Source: Paraburkholderia caffeinitolerans (GTDB lineage Bacteria > Pseudomonadota > Gammaproteobacteria > Burkholderiales > Burkholderiaceae). Taken from it: a stretch of 64,000 nt of DNA. Of this stretch, positions 19,348 through 28,386 are shown piece after piece (positions within the stretch are counted from its first letter, which is position 1; each line of letters starts with the position of its first letter). The stretch covers positions 1 through 64,000 of the forward strand of contig NZ_CADIKL010000003.1 in the NCBI RefSeq assembly GCF_902859945.1, in the 5' to 3' direction. A model generated the notes under the pieces. That model was not told where the DNA came from, ran no database searches, and was given only the letters and a program-made list of their open reading frames with translations. The translations under genes were made by a program, and so were the position numbers.

Positions 19348-20315
19348 TGGATGCACCTGCGCGCGCGGGCGCGACGCCGGCTGGCCAAGCCGGCAGTGGC
19401 CAACCCGGCACCCGCGGCGCGCTGATCTTCACCGCCGACGACTTTGGCCTGCACGAGCGGGTCAACGCGGCGGTCGAGCGCGCGCATCGCGACGGCGTGC
19501 TCAATGCCGCGAGCCTGATGGTCGCCGCGCCCGCCGCCGCCGATGCGGTGGCGCGCGCGCGGCAACTGCCGAACCTGCGCGTGGGTCTGCACCTCGTGCT
19601 CGCCGACGGCGCGGCCATGCTGCCGCGCTCGCGGATTCCCGCGCTGGTCGACGCGCAAGGCCGTTTCGGCGACAACATGGTGCTGGACGGCTTTCGCTTC
19701 TTTTTCTTGCCTCACGTGCGCGCGCAGCTCGCCCTGGAAATTCGCGCGCAATTCGAGGCGTTTGCGGCGACCGGGCTCGCGCTCGATCACGTGAACACCC
19801 ACAAGCACTTCCATCTGCATCCCACGGTGCTCTCGCTGATCCTCTCGATCGGCCGCGAGTACGGCTTGCGCGCGATGCGCTTGCCGCTGGAGGCCGGTGC
19901 GCCGTTTGCCCTCAAGCCCTGGCTCGCGCTCGTGCGCGCGCGTCTTGCGCGTGCGGGCGTGGCGCATAACGATTACGTCGTGGGCATGGCGAACACGGGC
20001 GCGATGGACGAGGCGGTGCTGCTCGATGCGCTCGCGCACCTGCCGCCGCAGGGCGTGGGCGAGATCTATTGCCATCCGGCCGAGGCGCCCGCTGCGGGCG
20101 AAGGGCCGATCACGCAGTCGATGAGTACGTATCGGCACGCCGACGAACTCGACGCGCTGATCTCGCCGCGTGTGGCCGAAGCACTGAAGCGCGCGGGCGT
20201 GCGCCACGGTGGCTTCACCGACGTGTTTTTCGATCGAGCGGGGGCGAAGCCCTCTGCATCGGGCGGCGCACGCGCGCTGGCAAGCAAGACCCAGGAGACA
20301 CAGGCATCGTCATGA
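19344..20315 (+). CDS. hpnK: hopanoid biosynthesis deacetylase HpnK (YdjC-like)
   Basis: A 323-residue YdjC/ChbG-type carbohydrate deacetylase that removes the acetyl group from the GlcNAc attached by HpnI. Metal-binding elements are visible in FTADDFGLHERVN near residue 30 and in the histidine cluster NTHKHFHLHP; EIYCHPAE is the C-terminal catalytic histidine region. The ATG at 19344 overlaps the hpnJ stop (a second ATG follows at 19347). The first 25 residues are low-complexity Ala/Gly/Pro. Its stop overlaps the hpnL start by ATGA. Confidence 0.93.
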   Translation: MMDAPARAGATPAGQAGSGQPGTRGALIFTADDFGLHERVNAAVERAHRDGVLNAASLMVAAPAAADAVARARQLPNLRVGLHLVLADGAAMLPRSRIPALVDAQGRFGDNMVLDGFRFFFLPHVRAQLALEIRAQFEAFAATGLALDHVNTHKHFHLHPTVLSLILSIGREYGLRAMRLPLEAGAPFALKPWLALVRARLARAGVAHNDYVVGMANTGAMDEAVLLDALAHLPPQGVGEIYCHPAEAPAAGEGPITQSMSTYRHADELDALISPRVAEALKRAGVRHGGFTDVFFDRAGAKPSASGGARALASKTQETQASS

Positions 20316-21451
20316 AGTGGCTTCAATGGCTGGGCCTGCCAGTCGGGATCGCGATCCTGATCGGGTTGACCGTGCACGATGGCGCTGGCGACGTTGTGCG
20401 CGTGATCGGCGCGGCGGGTCCGGTGCTCCTCTGGCTCGTGCCGTTTCACGCGCTGCCGCTGTTGCTCGATGCGCACGCGTGGCGCCTCCTGCTCGACAAG
20501 CGCGCGCCGCTCAGTTTCCTATGGTGGGTCGCGACCGTGCGCGAGGCCGTCAACCGCCTTCTGCCCGTGGTGGGCGTGGGCGGCGAGATCGTCGGCGTGC
20601 GCCTTGCGCGCTGGAAGCTGCGTGCCGATGGCGAAGGCGATGGTGGCGCTGGCGACGACGGCCGCGACATGAGCCGGGTCACGGCCTCGGTGATCGTCGA
20701 GGTGTTCGTGACGATTGCCGTGCAATACGCGTTCTCGGCGCTCGGCGTCGTGCTGATCGTGGCGGCGACGGGCGACGGCGGGTCGCTGCGCACCATCGTC
20801 ACGATCGCGCTCGCGCTGCTGCTCACTGCGCCGTTACCCGTGCTCGCGGTCTTCTTGCTCCGTCGCGGCGGGGTGTTCCATGCGATCGAGCGCTGGGCCG
20901 CGCGCCTCTTGGGCGCAAATAATCCACTCATGATGGGCATCGACGGCAAGCAGCTCGACGCCGACCTCGACCAGCTCATGTCGCGCACCGGCCTCATGTT
21001 CCGCGCGTTCTTCTGGCAACTCGGCGGCTACATGCTCGGCGCGTTCGAGACGTGGTGGGCGCTTACGCTGCTTGGCCATCCGGTCACGGTGGGCGAGGCG
21101 CTCGCCATCGAGGCCATCACCCAGGCCGTGCGCCACGCGGCTTTCATGGTGCCGGCGGGCCTCGGCGTGCAGGAAGTCGCCGTGGTGCTGCTCGCGCAGT
21201 TGTTTGGCGTGAGCCAGGAGGTGGCGTTCTCGCTTGCGCTCGTCAAGCGCATGCGCGAGGTGGTGTTCGGCGTGTTCGCGCTGCTGTCGTGGCAGGCCGC
21301 CGAGATCGTGCGCACGCGCCGTTCGCTGCGCGAGGGCAAGCGTGCCGACGGCGCGAGCGAGGCGCTGCCCGCCGCGGCCTGCGTTCGCGCGAGAGCGGCG
21401 CACGAGTTGCATGAGCCGAAGTCCACGGTGCACCACGACCAGCCGCATTGA
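20312..21451 (+). CDS. hpnL: HpnL-family membrane protein
   Basis: A 379-residue integral membrane protein of the HpnL family, related to the lysylphosphatidylglycerol synthase flippase domain. About seven or eight hydrophobic segments are seen, with family motifs VREAVNRLLPVVGVGGEIVG and HAAFMVPAGLGVQEVAVVLL. In Burkholderia, HpnL has been linked to hopanoid-dependent membrane properties, possibly hopanoid transport, but the activity is not established. It is coupled to hpnK by an ATGA overlap. The last about 40 residues are polar and charged. Confidence 0.88.
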   Translation: MKWLQWLGLPVGIAILIGLTVHDGAGDVVRVIGAAGPVLLWLVPFHALPLLLDAHAWRLLLDKRAPLSFLWWVATVREAVNRLLPVVGVGGEIVGVRLARWKLRADGEGDGGAGDDGRDMSRVTASVIVEVFVTIAVQYAFSALGVVLIVAATGDGGSLRTIVTIALALLLTAPLPVLAVFLLRRGGVFHAIERWAARLLGANNPLMMGIDGKQLDADLDQLMSRTGLMFRAFFWQLGGYMLGAFETWWALTLLGHPVTVGEALAIEAITQAVRHAAFMVPAGLGVQEVAVVLLAQLFGVSQEVAFSLALVKRMREVVFGVFALLSWQAAEIVRTRRSLREGKRADGASEALPAAACVRARAAHELHEPKSTVHHDQPH

Positions 21452-21541
21452 CGGTACATTGTGGGATGTAAGCGCACGCTGAGCCGATAGCGCGGCCCGA
21501 TCAGGTTAGGCCAGGCGTGCGCGGCAAGCACTGCTTCCGTG

Positions 21542-22138
21542 ATGCCCAGCCACGACATGTCGCCCACTTTTTCACCCACACGCTCGCTCGCCGTGGCGTG
21601 CGCCACTCTGGCGGCGCTCACGCTCACGGGCTGCGACGACCGCCAGATCGACACCATGTTCGACGCCCTCCGGCAGACGTTCAAGACCTTCTTCGACTCG
21701 GTGAAGCCCGACGTGCTGCTGCTCAAGGGCATGACGCCTGGCGTCTCGACGCTCGAGCAGGTGCGCGAGCAGATGGGCAAGCCCGAGACCGAGCGCGTGT
21801 TCGACGACGGCTCGCGGCGGCTCGAATATCCGCGCGGCCCGGCGGGGCTCAACACTTATATGGTCGACATCGGCCCGAACGGACGGCTCGTGGCGATCAC
21901 CCAGGTGCTCACCGCCGAGAATTTCGCGAAGGTGCGTCTCGGCATGAGCCAGGACGAGGTGCGGCGCTTGCTCGGTAAGCCGGGGCAGGTGGCTGCGTAC
22001 CGGCTCAAGAAGGAGACGGTGTGGAGCTGGAAGTGGCTTGAAGGGGGCGTCACGCAGGAAGCGTATTTCAACGTGCACTTCGGGCCCGACGGACTGGTCT
22101 CGACGACCTCGCGCTCCGATGTGATTCGCGGGCGCTGA
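21542..22138 (+). CDS. small lipoprotein, SmpA/BamE-like pair (paralogue at 44122-44676)
   Basis: A 198-residue predicted lipoprotein. A signal peptide ends in the lipobox LTGC (acylated cysteine about residue 31). The mature part has two copies of a short alpha/beta unit that starts with a Gly-Val/Met-Ser/Thr turn: GMTPGVSTLEQVREQMGKP and LGMSQDEVRRLLGKP. This is the layout of SmpA/OmlA (BamE) folds. It shares LEYPRGP, TQVLTA/TQALTA, DEVRRLLGKP and W-W-S-W residues with the product at 44122. Start choices are ATG 21542, ATG 21557 or GTG 21539; none has a clear ribosome binding site. The function is unknown, probably at the outer membrane. Confidence 0.78.
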   Translation: MPSHDMSPTFSPTRSLAVACATLAALTLTGCDDRQIDTMFDALRQTFKTFFDSVKPDVLLLKGMTPGVSTLEQVREQMGKPETERVFDDGSRRLEYPRGPAGLNTYMVDIGPNGRLVAITQVLTAENFAKVRLGMSQDEVRRLLGKPGQVAAYRLKKETVWSWKWLEGGVTQEAYFNVHFGPDGLVSTTSRSDVIRGR

Positions 22139-22235
22139 AGGGCCACTGATGGGCCACTGATGGACATAAGACATTGGAACGACACGGCAAGCGATTGAAG
22201 GCGACGAAGAACACGATTGGACGCGGGAGGCGCGC

Positions 22236-23270
22236 ATGATGATGAATCGCAGGCGTGCGCAGCGCGTGGGGCTCGTGCTGGGCGGCGGGGCAGCGCGCGG
22301 CTGGGCCCATATTGGCGCGATACGCGCGCTCGAAGAGGCGGGCATCAAGCCCGACGTGGTGTGCGGCACCTCGATCGGCGCGCTGGTGGGCGCAGTCTAT
22401 GCGAACGGCGATCTCGACTGGCTCGAGGAGTGGGTCGGCAAGCTCACGTGGCAGACCGTGGTGAGGCTGCTCGACTTGCGTTTGTCCGGCGGGCTGCTGG
22501 GCGGGCGCAAGGTGATCGATATCTTCGCGAAGCAGTTCAACGGGTGCGCGATCGACGATCTCGCGATGCCGTTCACGGCGGTGGCCACCGAACTCGACAC
22601 GGGCCGCGAGGTCTGGCTGCGCGATGGCAGCGTGGTGGACGCGGTGCGCGCCTCGATCGCGATTCCGGGCCTCTTCACGCCGATCTGGCACGACGGCGTG
22701 TGGCTCGTGGACGGCGGCCTTAGCAACCCGGTGCCGGTTTCGGCGGCGCGCGCGATGCGCGCCGACACCGTGATCGCGGTCGACCTCAATCACGACATCC
22801 TCAACGGCCGCGATCTGGGCGGCACGATCGATACCATGCCGCGCGAAACGCCGGCCGATGCGGTCGACGGTTCGCTGCCGGAGGCGCGCTCCGAGGTGGC
22901 CGCTGACGAGTCCACCGATGAGCAACCCGCCGAGCCCCCGGTACTGCTGCGCCGCAATGGCAAGCCGTTTCCGCAGTGGCTACAGCCTTCGGGGCCGGGC
23001 ACGCTGGGCGGCCCGGACGTGCGCGTCGCGCCGCCACCCAGTGCGCGCGTGCCTTCGATGCTGAGCTCGGTGGCCCAGAGCATCGACATCATGCAGGTGC
23101 GCATCACGCGCAGCCGGCTCGCGGGCGAGCCCGCCGACGTGCTGATCCAGCCGCGCCTGGGCGGCATGGGGATCTTCGACTTTCATCGCGCCGCGCCGGC
23201 GATCGCGGAAGGCCGCGCGGCCGTGCAGTACATGCTGCCCGCCATCAAAGCGCAGTTGGGGATGGAGTAG
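22236..23270 (+). CDS. patatin-like phospholipase (RssA-like)
   Basis: A 344-residue patatin-family lipid acyl hydrolase. The oxyanion motif GGGAARG (about 16-22), the nucleophile in GTSIG (Ser46) and the catalytic aspartate in DGGLSNPVPV (Asp159) are all present, so it should be active. It resembles RssA-type cytosolic or membrane-associated phospholipases. A less conserved, Pro-rich insertion (about 205-270) precedes the C-terminal IMQVRITRSRLAGEPADVLIQP block. An intrinsic terminator follows 53 bp after the stop. Confidence 0.9.
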   Translation: MMMNRRRAQRVGLVLGGGAARGWAHIGAIRALEEAGIKPDVVCGTSIGALVGAVYANGDLDWLEEWVGKLTWQTVVRLLDLRLSGGLLGGRKVIDIFAKQFNGCAIDDLAMPFTAVATELDTGREVWLRDGSVVDAVRASIAIPGLFTPIWHDGVWLVDGGLSNPVPVSAARAMRADTVIAVDLNHDILNGRDLGGTIDTMPRETPADAVDGSLPEARSEVAADESTDEQPAEPPVLLRRNGKPFPQWLQPSGPGTLGGPDVRVAPPPSARVPSMLSSVAQSIDIMQVRITRSRLAGEPADVLIQPRLGGMGIFDFHRAAPAIAEGRAAVQYMLPAIKAQLGME

Positions 23271-23322
23271 GCCGCGCGCCCCTCGTCGCATCTATCGAAA
23301 AAGCGACCCGAAACTTGTGAAA

Positions 23323-23351
23323 ACGCTCCGCTTGCCGGGGCGTGTTTTTTT
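23323..23351 (+). terminator. intrinsic terminator after the patatin gene
   Basis: ACGCTCCG and CGGGGCGT form an 8-bp stem with one G-U pair and a 5-base loop, followed by seven T (23345-23351). It separates the phospholipase gene from the arginine transporter genes. Confidence 0.75.
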
Positions 23352-23555
23352 CGGCTTACAAAATCATCGCGCCCTAGACGGCGCGGGCCAAAACGCCGGC
23401 CAGACGTGCGAAGCGCCGTATGTTGCGGCGCAGCATTCCCGGCGCGCGCGTTTGAGCATTCCATTTGGCGCTGCGACTATCCGCGCACATCTTCAAAACG
23501 ACGCCCGCGACAAAAGCGCGAGGCGCCGATAACGACTTTCACGGAGACGCGCGTG

Positions 23556-24242
23556 ATGCTCTATGGCTTTGGCCCGGTGCTGCTCGCCGGTACGATCAAG
23601 ACGATCGAACTTTCGCTGCTCTCGCTTGGCGTGGCCGTGCTGCTCGGTCTCGTGGGCGCGGCGGCGAAGCTGTCGTTCAACCGGCCGCTCGCGGCCTGCG
23701 CAACGGCCTACACCACGCTGATTCGCTCGGTGCCCGATCTCGTGCTGATGCTGCTGCTTTTCTACAGTATCCAGATCGGCGTGAACGAGCTCACCGACGC
23801 GCTCGGCATGGCGCAGATCGACATCGATCCGTTCGTGGCCGGCGTGCTCACGCTCGGCTTCATTTACGGCGCGTACTTCACCGAGACCTTTCGCGGCGCG
23901 TTTCTCGCTGTGCCGCGCGGCCAGCTCGAAGCGGGCCATGCCTATGGCATGAGCGGCGTGCGCGTGTTCGCGCGCATCCTGTTTCCGCAGATGATGCGCT
24001 TCGCGCTGCCCGGCATCGGCAACAACTGGCAGGTGCTCGTGAAGGCGACCGCGCTGGTCTCGATCATCGGTCTTGCCGATGTCGTGAAGGCCGCGCAGGA
24101 CGCGGGCCGCAGCACCTTCAACCTGTTCTTCTTCCTCGTGATTGCGGCGTTCATCTACCTCGCGATCACCACCATTTCGAACTTCGCGCTGATCTGGCTC
24201 GAACGCCGCTACTCGGTCGGCGTGCGTCACGCGCAACTGTGA
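23556..24242 (+). CDS. hisQ: arginine/histidine-type ABC transporter permease (HisQ/ArtQ)
   Basis: A 228-residue inner-membrane permease of the polar amino-acid uptake family. About five hydrophobic segments are seen, together with the EAA loop (QLEAGHAYGMSGVRVFARILFP) that contacts the ATPase. IRSVPDLVLMLLLFY near the middle is typical of HisQ. ACGGAG lies upstream of the ATG at 23556; a GTG three bases earlier is possible. It is followed at 19 bp by hisM. Given the downstream AST operon, the likely substrates are arginine and related basic amino acids. Confidence 0.9.
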   Translation: MLYGFGPVLLAGTIKTIELSLLSLGVAVLLGLVGAAAKLSFNRPLAACATAYTTLIRSVPDLVLMLLLFYSIQIGVNELTDALGMAQIDIDPFVAGVLTLGFIYGAYFTETFRGAFLAVPRGQLEAGHAYGMSGVRVFARILFPQMMRFALPGIGNNWQVLVKATALVSIIGLADVVKAAQDAGRSTFNLFFFLVIAAFIYLAITTISNFALIWLERRYSVGVRHAQL

Positions 24243-24261
24243 GCCCAGGGAGCCTCGAGCG

Positions 24262-24975
24262 ATGAACGAAATCATTCAACAATTTGGCCGCGCATTCCTC
24301 TACTGGGACGGCGAGCACGTGTCGGGTCTCGCCATGACGGCATGGCTGCTCGTGATCTCGGTGGCGTTCGGTTTTGTCTGCGCGGTGCCGCTCGCGGTCG
24401 CTCGCGTGTCGAGCCGGCGCTGGGTCTCGCTGCCGGTGCGTTTCTACACCTACGTGTTTCGCGGCACGCCGCTCTATGTGCAGCTGCTGCTGATCTACAC
24501 GGGCGTGTACAGCCTCGCCTTCGTGCGCGCCGAGCCGCTCTTCGACGCGTTTTTCCGCAGCGGCCTGAATTGCGCGATTCTCGCGTTCGCGCTCAACACC
24601 TGCGCCTACACGACCGAGATTTTCGCGGGTGCGATTCGCGCGACCTCGCACGGCGAAGTGGAGGCGGCGCGCGCCTACGGCATGAGCCCGTTCACAATGT
24701 ACTGGCGCGTCGTGCTGCCTTCGGCGCTGCGCCGCGCGCTGCCGCTGTACAGTAACGAAGTGATCCTGATGCTGCACGCAACGACGGTGGCGTTCACGGC
24801 AACGGTGCCCGACATCCTCAAGGTCGCGCGCGACGCCAACTCGGCCACTTACCGTTCGTTCGAGTCGTTCGGGCTCGCGGCGCTGATCTACTGTGCGGTA
24901 TCGTTCATGCTGGTGGCTGCGTTCCGCCGTGCAGAGAAGCGCTGGCTCGGCTACCTTGCCGTGCGTACGCGATAA
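24262..24975 (+). CDS. hisM: arginine/histidine-type ABC transporter permease (HisM/ArtM)
   Basis: A 237-residue permease, partner of HisQ. Visible family features are [18 protein letters not shown], the EAA loop [20 protein letters not shown] and [17 protein letters not shown]. It has about five membrane segments. HisQ and HisM form the heterodimeric channel in the inner membrane. The gene ends 16 bp before the TTG start of the ATPase gene. Confidence 0.9.
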   Translation: MNEIIQQFGRAFLYWDGEHVSGLAMTAWLLVISVAFGFVCAVPLAVARVSSRRWVSLPVRFYTYVFRGTPLYVQLLLIYTGVYSLAFVRAEPLFDAFFRSGLNCAILAFALNTCAYTTEIFAGAIRATSHGEVEAARAYGMSPFTMYWRVVLPSALRRALPLYSNEVILMLHATTVAFTATVPDILKVARDANSATYRSFESFGLAALIYCAVSFMLVAAFRRAEKRWLGYLAVRTR

Positions 24976-24991
24976 TTTTTGGGAGACCACC

Positions 24992-25831
24992 TTGGTTCAG
25001 ACGATGCAAACGACTTCGCGCACGCCGCAAACCCAAACGAAAACTTCAGCGCAATCTTCATCGGATAGCAAGCTGATTGCGCGCGACATCCACAAGCGCT
25101 ACGGCGACAACGAGGTGCTCAAGGGCGTCTCGCTCGACGCGAAGAAAGGCGACGTGATCAGCATCATCGGCGCGAGCGGCTCGGGCAAGAGCACGTTCCT
25201 GCGCTGCATTAATTTCCTCGAGAAGCCGAACGCGGGCGAGATCGTGGTGGACGGCGAAACCGTGCGCACCAAAGCGGGCCGCAACGGCGACCTCGAGGTG
25301 GCCGATCACAAGCAGCTCCAGCGCATCCGCACCAAGCTCGCGATGGTGTTCCAGCACTTCAATCTCTGGTCGCACATGAACGTGATCGAGAATGTGATCG
25401 AGGCGCCCATGCACGTGCTCGGCGTGCCGCGCAAGGAAGCCGAGGAGCGTGCGCGTGCGTATCTGGAGAAGGTCGGCCTCGCGCCGCGCGTGGAAAAGCA
25501 ATATCCCTCGCATCTCTCGGGCGGCCAGCAGCAGCGCGTCGCGATTGCACGCGCGCTCGCGATGAACCCCGACGTGATGCTGTTCGACGAGCCTACCTCC
25601 GCGCTCGACCCCGAGCTGGTGGGCGAAGTGCTCAAGGTGATGCAGAAGCTCGCCGAGGAAGGCCGCACGATGATCGTCGTCACGCACGAGATGGGGTTCG
25701 CGCGCAACGTCTCCAATCATGTGATGTTTCTGCACCAGGGCCGCACCGAGGAAGAGGGCGCGCCCGCCGATGTGCTCGGCAATCCGAGGAGCGAGCGGCT
25801 GCGCCAGTTCCTCTCGGGCAGCCTCAAGTAA
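24992..25831 (+). CDS. hisP: arginine/histidine-type ABC transporter ATP-binding protein (HisP); TTG start
   Basis: A 279-residue ABC ATPase that drives uptake through HisQM. Walker [10 protein letters not shown] (60-68), Q-loop [10 protein letters not shown], signature LSGGQQQR, Walker [12 protein letters not shown] and the H-loop VTHEM are all intact. I start at TTG 24992 because GGGAG (24981-24985) lies 6 bases before it; the next in-frame ATG at 25004 is about 18 bases away. The first 22 residues are Thr/Gln/Ser-rich and not conserved. The stop lies 15 bp before argR. Confidence 0.9.
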   Translation: MVQTMQTTSRTPQTQTKTSAQSSSDSKLIARDIHKRYGDNEVLKGVSLDAKKGDVISIIGASGSGKSTFLRCINFLEKPNAGEIVVDGETVRTKAGRNGDLEVADHKQLQRIRTKLAMVFQHFNLWSHMNVIENVIEAPMHVLGVPRKEAEERARAYLEKVGLAPRVEKQYPSHLSGGQQQRVAIARALAMNPDVMLFDEPTSALDPELVGEVLKVMQKLAEEGRTMIVVTHEMGFARNVSNHVMFLHQGRTEEEGAPADVLGNPRSERLRQFLSGSLK

Positions 25832-25846
25832 GCGGGGCGCCAGGAC

Positions 25847-26890
25847 GTGTCACAAGCGGCGTCCCGCACTACCCAGGTCGCGATCGTCGCTTTGCCGCCG
25901 GTCTCGATGTCGAGCGTCGGCCCTGTCGTCGACGCGCTGAACCTCGCCAATGAAATCGACGGCCGCGCGCTCTACCGCTGGCAAATGTGCTCGTGGAACG
26001 GCCGGCCCGTGCCGCTCGCGGGCGGCGCGCAATGGCCCGCCGATTGCGCGTTCGGCGACGCCGTGGCGTGCGACTGGCTCATCGTCGTGACCGAGCGCTT
26101 TCAGCAGTTCGCCGACTATCGCCTGTTTCTCGCGAGCCTCGCGCGCGTGGGGCAGCGCACGCCGCTCGTGACCGGCATCCACCACGGCATCTGGTGGCTC
26201 GCGATGGCGGGGCAGTTGCAGAACTATCGCGTTGCGGTGAACTGGGAGACCTATCAGCAGTTCTCCGAGCAGTTCGAGCGCACTATCGTCACGCAGCACA
26301 TTTACGAAATCGACCGCGACCGCGCGACCTGCTCGGGCGGCCAGGCGACGCTCGATTTCATGCTCGCGATGATCGGCCGCGAGCACGGCCCCGAACTCGT
26401 GGACCGCATCGCCGATGCGCTCGGCGCCAGCACCCTGAGGAGCGGCGACGAGCGCCAGCGCATTCCGTTCGTGACCGCGCCTGGCGAGCGCCATCCGCGC
26501 CTGAACGATGCGCTCATGCTGATGGAGGCGAACATCGAGGATCCGCTCACGACCGACGAGATCGCCGGCCACGTGGGCGTCTCGCGCCGTCAGCTGGAGC
26601 GCCTGTTCCGGCAGTACCTCAATGCGATGCCGTCGAAGTACTACCTGGGCCTGCGTCTCGCGAAGGCGCGCTCGCAGTTGCAGCGCACCAGCAAGTCGGT
26701 GGTGCAGATCAGCCTGGCATGCGGGTTTTCGTCGGCGGCGCATTTTTCCAATGCCTATCGCGAGCGCTTCGGCGTGACGCCGCGCGAGGATCGCCGCAAC
26801 TGGATCGAGCGCCAGCACGGCGGCGCGGCCGGGGCGGCGGCGCAGGAGCCGCGCGCGGGCGCGCTCGTGGAGCCGCCGGAGCGCGACTGA
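25847..26890 (+). CDS. argR: AraC/GlxA-type arginine regulator ArgR
   Basis: A 347-residue regulator with a DJ-1/PfpI (GATase1-like) N-terminal domain (about 10-190) and a C-terminal AraC DNA-binding domain (about 225-320: ITDEIAGHVG-like DEIAGHVGVSRRQLERLFRQ, then LACGFSSAAHFSNAYRERFG). This is the architecture of Pseudomonas ArgR, which activates the aru/ast operon in response to arginine and is unrelated to E. coli ArgR. The place between the transporter genes and aruC fits that role. It uses a GTG start at 25847. The last about 25 residues are low-complexity Ala/Gly/Pro. Confidence 0.88.
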   Translation: MSQAASRTTQVAIVALPPVSMSSVGPVVDALNLANEIDGRALYRWQMCSWNGRPVPLAGGAQWPADCAFGDAVACDWLIVVTERFQQFADYRLFLASLARVGQRTPLVTGIHHGIWWLAMAGQLQNYRVAVNWETYQQFSEQFERTIVTQHIYEIDRDRATCSGGQATLDFMLAMIGREHGPELVDRIADALGASTLRSGDERQRIPFVTAPGERHPRLNDALMLMEANIEDPLTTDEIAGHVGVSRRQLERLFRQYLNAMPSKYYLGLRLAKARSQLQRTSKSVVQISLACGFSSAAHFSNAYRERFGVTPREDRRNWIERQHGGAAGAAAQEPRAGALVEPPERD

Positions 26891-26932
26891 TTTCGAACGA
26901 TCGCACCTGATTACACCTGATCGAGCCCGCAT

Positions 26933-26969
26933 TCGGGCGACGACGAAAAAACACGTCGCGGTTACGCAA
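26933..26969 (+). promoter_or_regulatory. candidate ArgR direct-repeat site upstream of aruC
   Basis: Pseudomonas ArgR recognises direct repeats of a half-site close to TGTCGC-N8-AA. Here CGTCGC-N8-AA lies at 26954-26969 and a weaker TCGGGC-N8-AA lies 21 bp upstream at 26933-26948, in the same orientation and on the same helical face. They sit just upstream of a possible -10 (TACACT, 26991-26996). The match is by eye and the first half-site is poor. Confidence 0.35.
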
Positions 26970-27007
26970 GACGATTGCGGCGTAGTTGCCTACACTGCTT
27001 TTGTGTC

Positions 27008-27040
27008 GATGGGACTTGGTGCAGAGCACTTAGTCCCATC
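27008..27040 (+). promoter_or_regulatory. long hairpin in the aruC leader
   Basis: GATGGGACT (27008-27016) pairs perfectly with AGTCCCATC (27032-27040). Inside, GTGC and GCAC pair around the triloop AGA, so the whole forms a nearly continuous 15-bp stem with one mismatch and one G-U pair. It lies 94 bp before the aruC ATG and, if TACACT at 26991 is the -10, within the first bases of the messenger. No T-run follows, so it is not a terminator. Confidence 0.6.
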
Positions 27041-27133
27041 CCAGGCAGAGCTACTGAGGCAAAGGGCGTTGCGCCGCAACACACGCACGCCGCCCCCAGC
27101 CTGAAACCCAATTTGAGCCCAAGAGGATTCGCC

Positions 27134-28351
27134 ATGAACGACCAGACCGTGAGCCGCAAGACCTTCGACGAAGTGATGGTGCCGTGCTTTTCGCCCGCGC
27201 CGTTCGTTCCCGACCGTGGCGAAGGCTCGCGCGTGTGGGACACCGAAGGCCGCGACTATATCGATTTCGCATGCGGCATCGCCGTGACCTCGCTGGGCCA
27301 CGCCAACCCCGACCTGCTGCGCGTGCTGCAGGAGCAGGGCAGCAAGCTCTGGCACATCGGCAACGGTTACACCAACGAGCCGGTGCTGCGCCTCGCGAAG
27401 AAGCTCGAAGCGCTCACGTTCGCTGATCGCGCGTTCTTCGCCAACTCGGGCGCCGAAGCCAACGAGGCCGCGCTCAAGCTCGCGCGCCGCGTGGCGTTCG
27501 ACCGTCATGGCGAGCAGAAGGCCGAGATCATCTCGTTCACGCAGTCGTTCCATGGCCGCACTTTCTTCACGGTGAGCGTGGGCGGCCAGCCCAAGTATTC
27601 GGAAGGCTTCGGCCCCGTGCCCCAGGGCATCGTGCATCTGCCGTACAACGATATCGAAGCCGCGAAGCGCGCGATCGGTGCGCAAACCTGCGCTGTGATC
27701 GTCGAGCCGGTGCAGGGCGAGGGCGGCGTGATTCCCGCCGATCCGGCCTTCCTGAAAGCGCTGCGCGAGGCGTGCGATGCGCACAACGCGCTGCTGATTT
27801 TCGACGAAGTGCAAACGGGCGTGGGCCGCACTGGCACCTTCTACGCGTACCAGGACACGGGCGTGACGCCGGATATCCTCACCACGGCCAAGGCGCTCGG
27901 CAACGGCTTCCCGATTGGCGCGATGCTCACGACCGAAGCCATCGCGGCGCACTTCAAGGTGGGCGTGCACGGCACGACGTACGGCGGCAACCCGCTCGGT
28001 GCGGCGATTGCCGACAAGGTGGTCGAGCTCGTGAGCGATCCGGCGCTGCTCGCCGGCGTGCGCGCACGCGGCGAAGCGATTCGCGCGAAGCTCGCGCAAC
28101 TGAACGAACGCTTCGACATGTTCAAGGAAGTGCGCGGCAAGGGTCTCCTGATCGGCGCTGAGCTGAACGCGCGCTTCACTGGCCGTGCAAAGGATTTCAA
28201 CGCCGCGGCTGCGAACCGTGGCGTGATGATGCTGATCGCCGGCCCCGATGTGCTGCGCTTCGCGCCGTCGCTCATCATTCCCGAGGCGGACCTGAACGAG
28301 GGCTTCGCGCGCCTCGAGAAGGCCTTTGAAGACGTGATCGGCGCGCGCTGA
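27134..28351 (+). CDS. aruC: succinylornithine/acetylornithine aminotransferase
   Basis: A 405-residue class III PLP aminotransferase. In the AST pathway it transaminates N2-succinylornithine with 2-oxoglutarate to give succinylglutamic semialdehyde. [29 protein letters not shown] (cofactor Asp) and the Schiff-base lysine Lys253 in [14 protein letters not shown] are present. AAGAGGA precedes the ATG at 27134. It is the first gene of the aruCFGD-astBE operon. Enzymes of this type often also accept N-acetylornithine (argD activity), but the operon context favours the catabolic role. Confidence 0.94.
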   Translation: MNDQTVSRKTFDEVMVPCFSPAPFVPDRGEGSRVWDTEGRDYIDFACGIAVTSLGHANPDLLRVLQEQGSKLWHIGNGYTNEPVLRLAKKLEALTFADRAFFANSGAEANEAALKLARRVAFDRHGEQKAEIISFTQSFHGRTFFTVSVGGQPKYSEGFGPVPQGIVHLPYNDIEAAKRAIGAQTCAVIVEPVQGEGGVIPADPAFLKALREACDAHNALLIFDEVQTGVGRTGTFYAYQDTGVTPDILTTAKALGNGFPIGAMLTTEAIAAHFKVGVHGTTYGGNPLGAAIADKVVELVSDPALLAGVRARGEAIRAKLAQLNERFDMFKEVRGKGLLIGAELNARFTGRAKDFNAAAANRGVMMLIAGPDVLRFAPSLIIPEADLNEGFARLEKAFEDVIGAR

Positions 28352-28386
28352 ACGCGGGCCGCGCCTCATTGACCACAGGACCGACG

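Noticed and set aside
26975..26992. Sigma-54 promoter upstream of aruC
   Set aside because: A GG and a GC pair are present but seven bases apart instead of ten, so the -24/-12 rule is not met.
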